5,861 bases of DNA, taken from contig JAITET010000059.1 of the NCBI GenBank assembly GCA_031281895.1, positions 1 to 5,861 on the forward strand, given 5' to 3'. The position numbers and the translations under genes are program-made. The stretch is from Puniceicoccales bacterium (lineage in GTDB: Bacteria > Verrucomicrobiota > Verrucomicrobiia > Opitutales > JAIRKQ01). A model generated the notes under the pieces. It did not search any database. It saw only the letters and a list, made by a program, of their open reading frames with translations, and had not been told where the DNA came from. Shown here piece after piece: positions 5,532 to 5,861 of the stretch. Position 1 is the stretch's first letter. Every line of letters begins with the position of its first letter.

Positions 5532-5861
5532 CTAGATGTATAGTTCCATATTGTGATGGAAAGGATTGATGCTGAATGAATCAGGATTATTTTAATGATA
5601 AATTCGTAGGGTGTCAGGCCATTGGTCGAATTAAGCCTTTTGGCAAAGCTGTATGGTCATTGTAGTTAAAAAAGCATGTTTGTGCAGGCAAAAGTTGGAA
5701 ATCACAGGTAGAGAGTTGCAAACAAAGGTATCTTTTTCAACGAAGATGACTATAGGCGTTAATAAATGTTTGCGATGTTGTCGCAGTTGCCGATGGTTAT
5801 CATGGTAATAGCGATTAACCGTAGCTTCTTTGATTGTGTTGTCCATGGGTTCTACCTGTCC
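5532..5861 (-). pseudogene. Decayed IS481-family transposase, C-terminal part
   Basis: Reading the minus strand from 5861, the frame gives GQVEPMDNTIKEATVNRYYH and DNHRQLRQH, the C-terminal part of an IS481-family DDE transposase (family form GQVERMNRTIKEATVKRYHYD); the Glu of GQVE is the final catalytic acid. The family sequence then continues only by changing frame: QTFINAYSHLR, a stop, then about 100 extra bases, then YSFAKRLNSTNGLTPYEFI (family ARRLKTLKGLTPYEFI), another frame change, and NNPDSFSINPFHHNMELYI ending in TAG at 5534-5532. The tail matches the usual ending in which P.RF..NP.H precedes the last few residues. At least three disruptions make the gene dead. The N-terminal part lies beyond the right edge. 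A 71-codon open frame at 5846-5631 covers part of it but is not a gene in its own right. Confidence 0.85.
5648..5772 (-). repeat. Imperfect partial duplication inside the transposase remnant
   Basis: Two related segments lie about 90-101 bases apart on the minus strand. The first (5772-5749) begins CAAACATTTATTAACG and encodes QTFINAYS. The second (5682-5648) begins CAAACATGCTTTTTTAAC and leads into the PYSFAKRL reading. Only one such segment is expected in the family, so the intervening bases look like an insertion made by duplication and then mutated. The similarity is short and gapped. Confidence 0.35.

Noticed and set aside
5318..5569. Plus-strand open frame of 83 codons
   Set aside because: It overlaps the autotransporter 3' end in another frame and then the antisense of the transposase remnant; it has no recognisable features.

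Overview
The window is AT-rich bacterial chromosomal DNA with short spacers. No lineage marker is decisive. A diderm bacterium is certain, because one gene encodes an outer-membrane autotransporter barrel. My best inference is a host-associated or reduced lineage near Verrucomicrobia/Opitutales. This rests on remembered resemblance of the leftmost partial protein to TRAM-type RNA methyltransferases of that group and on the style of MutL C-terminus; it is a guess, not a result.

Layout, left to right. Positions 1-1009 hold two minus-strand genes that overlap by one base (TGATG): an aldose 1-epimerase-like protein (152-1009) and, downstream of it, the first 50 codons of a probable TRAM-domain RNA methyltransferase that runs off the left edge. 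A divergent spacer (1010-1207) separates them from mutL (1208-2974, plus strand), the DNA mismatch-repair ATPase. An AT-rich promoter region (about 2975-3061) leads to an unrecognised 211-residue protein (3062-3697). Then comes a 189-base stretch without a convincing gene but with several small hairpins (3698-3886), a complete tRNA-Ser(CGA) with encoded CCA (3887-3975), and a spacer of about 315 bases. That spacer holds at most one doubtful small ORF and ends in the best promoter of the window (TTGACA, 18 bp, TGCTATTAC) overlaid by a perfect 7-bp dyad. It drives an outer-membrane autotransporter beta-barrel protein that has a signal peptide but almost no passenger (4291-5397). The right end (5532-5861, minus strand) is the decayed C-terminal part of an IS481-family transposase. 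It has several frameshifts and an insertion of about 100 bp that looks like a partial internal duplication.

The genes do not form one pathway. They are housekeeping functions (mismatch repair, rRNA/tRNA modification, sugar mutarotation, Ser-tRNA) next to a lineage-specific patch (ORFan, autotransporter barrel, dead IS). I do not see a clear undescribed multi-gene system. The points most worth a second look are the MutL that lacks its endonuclease motifs, the passenger-poor autotransporter with its operator-like promoter, the gene-free structured stretch before tRNA-Ser, and the unrecognised 211-residue protein.
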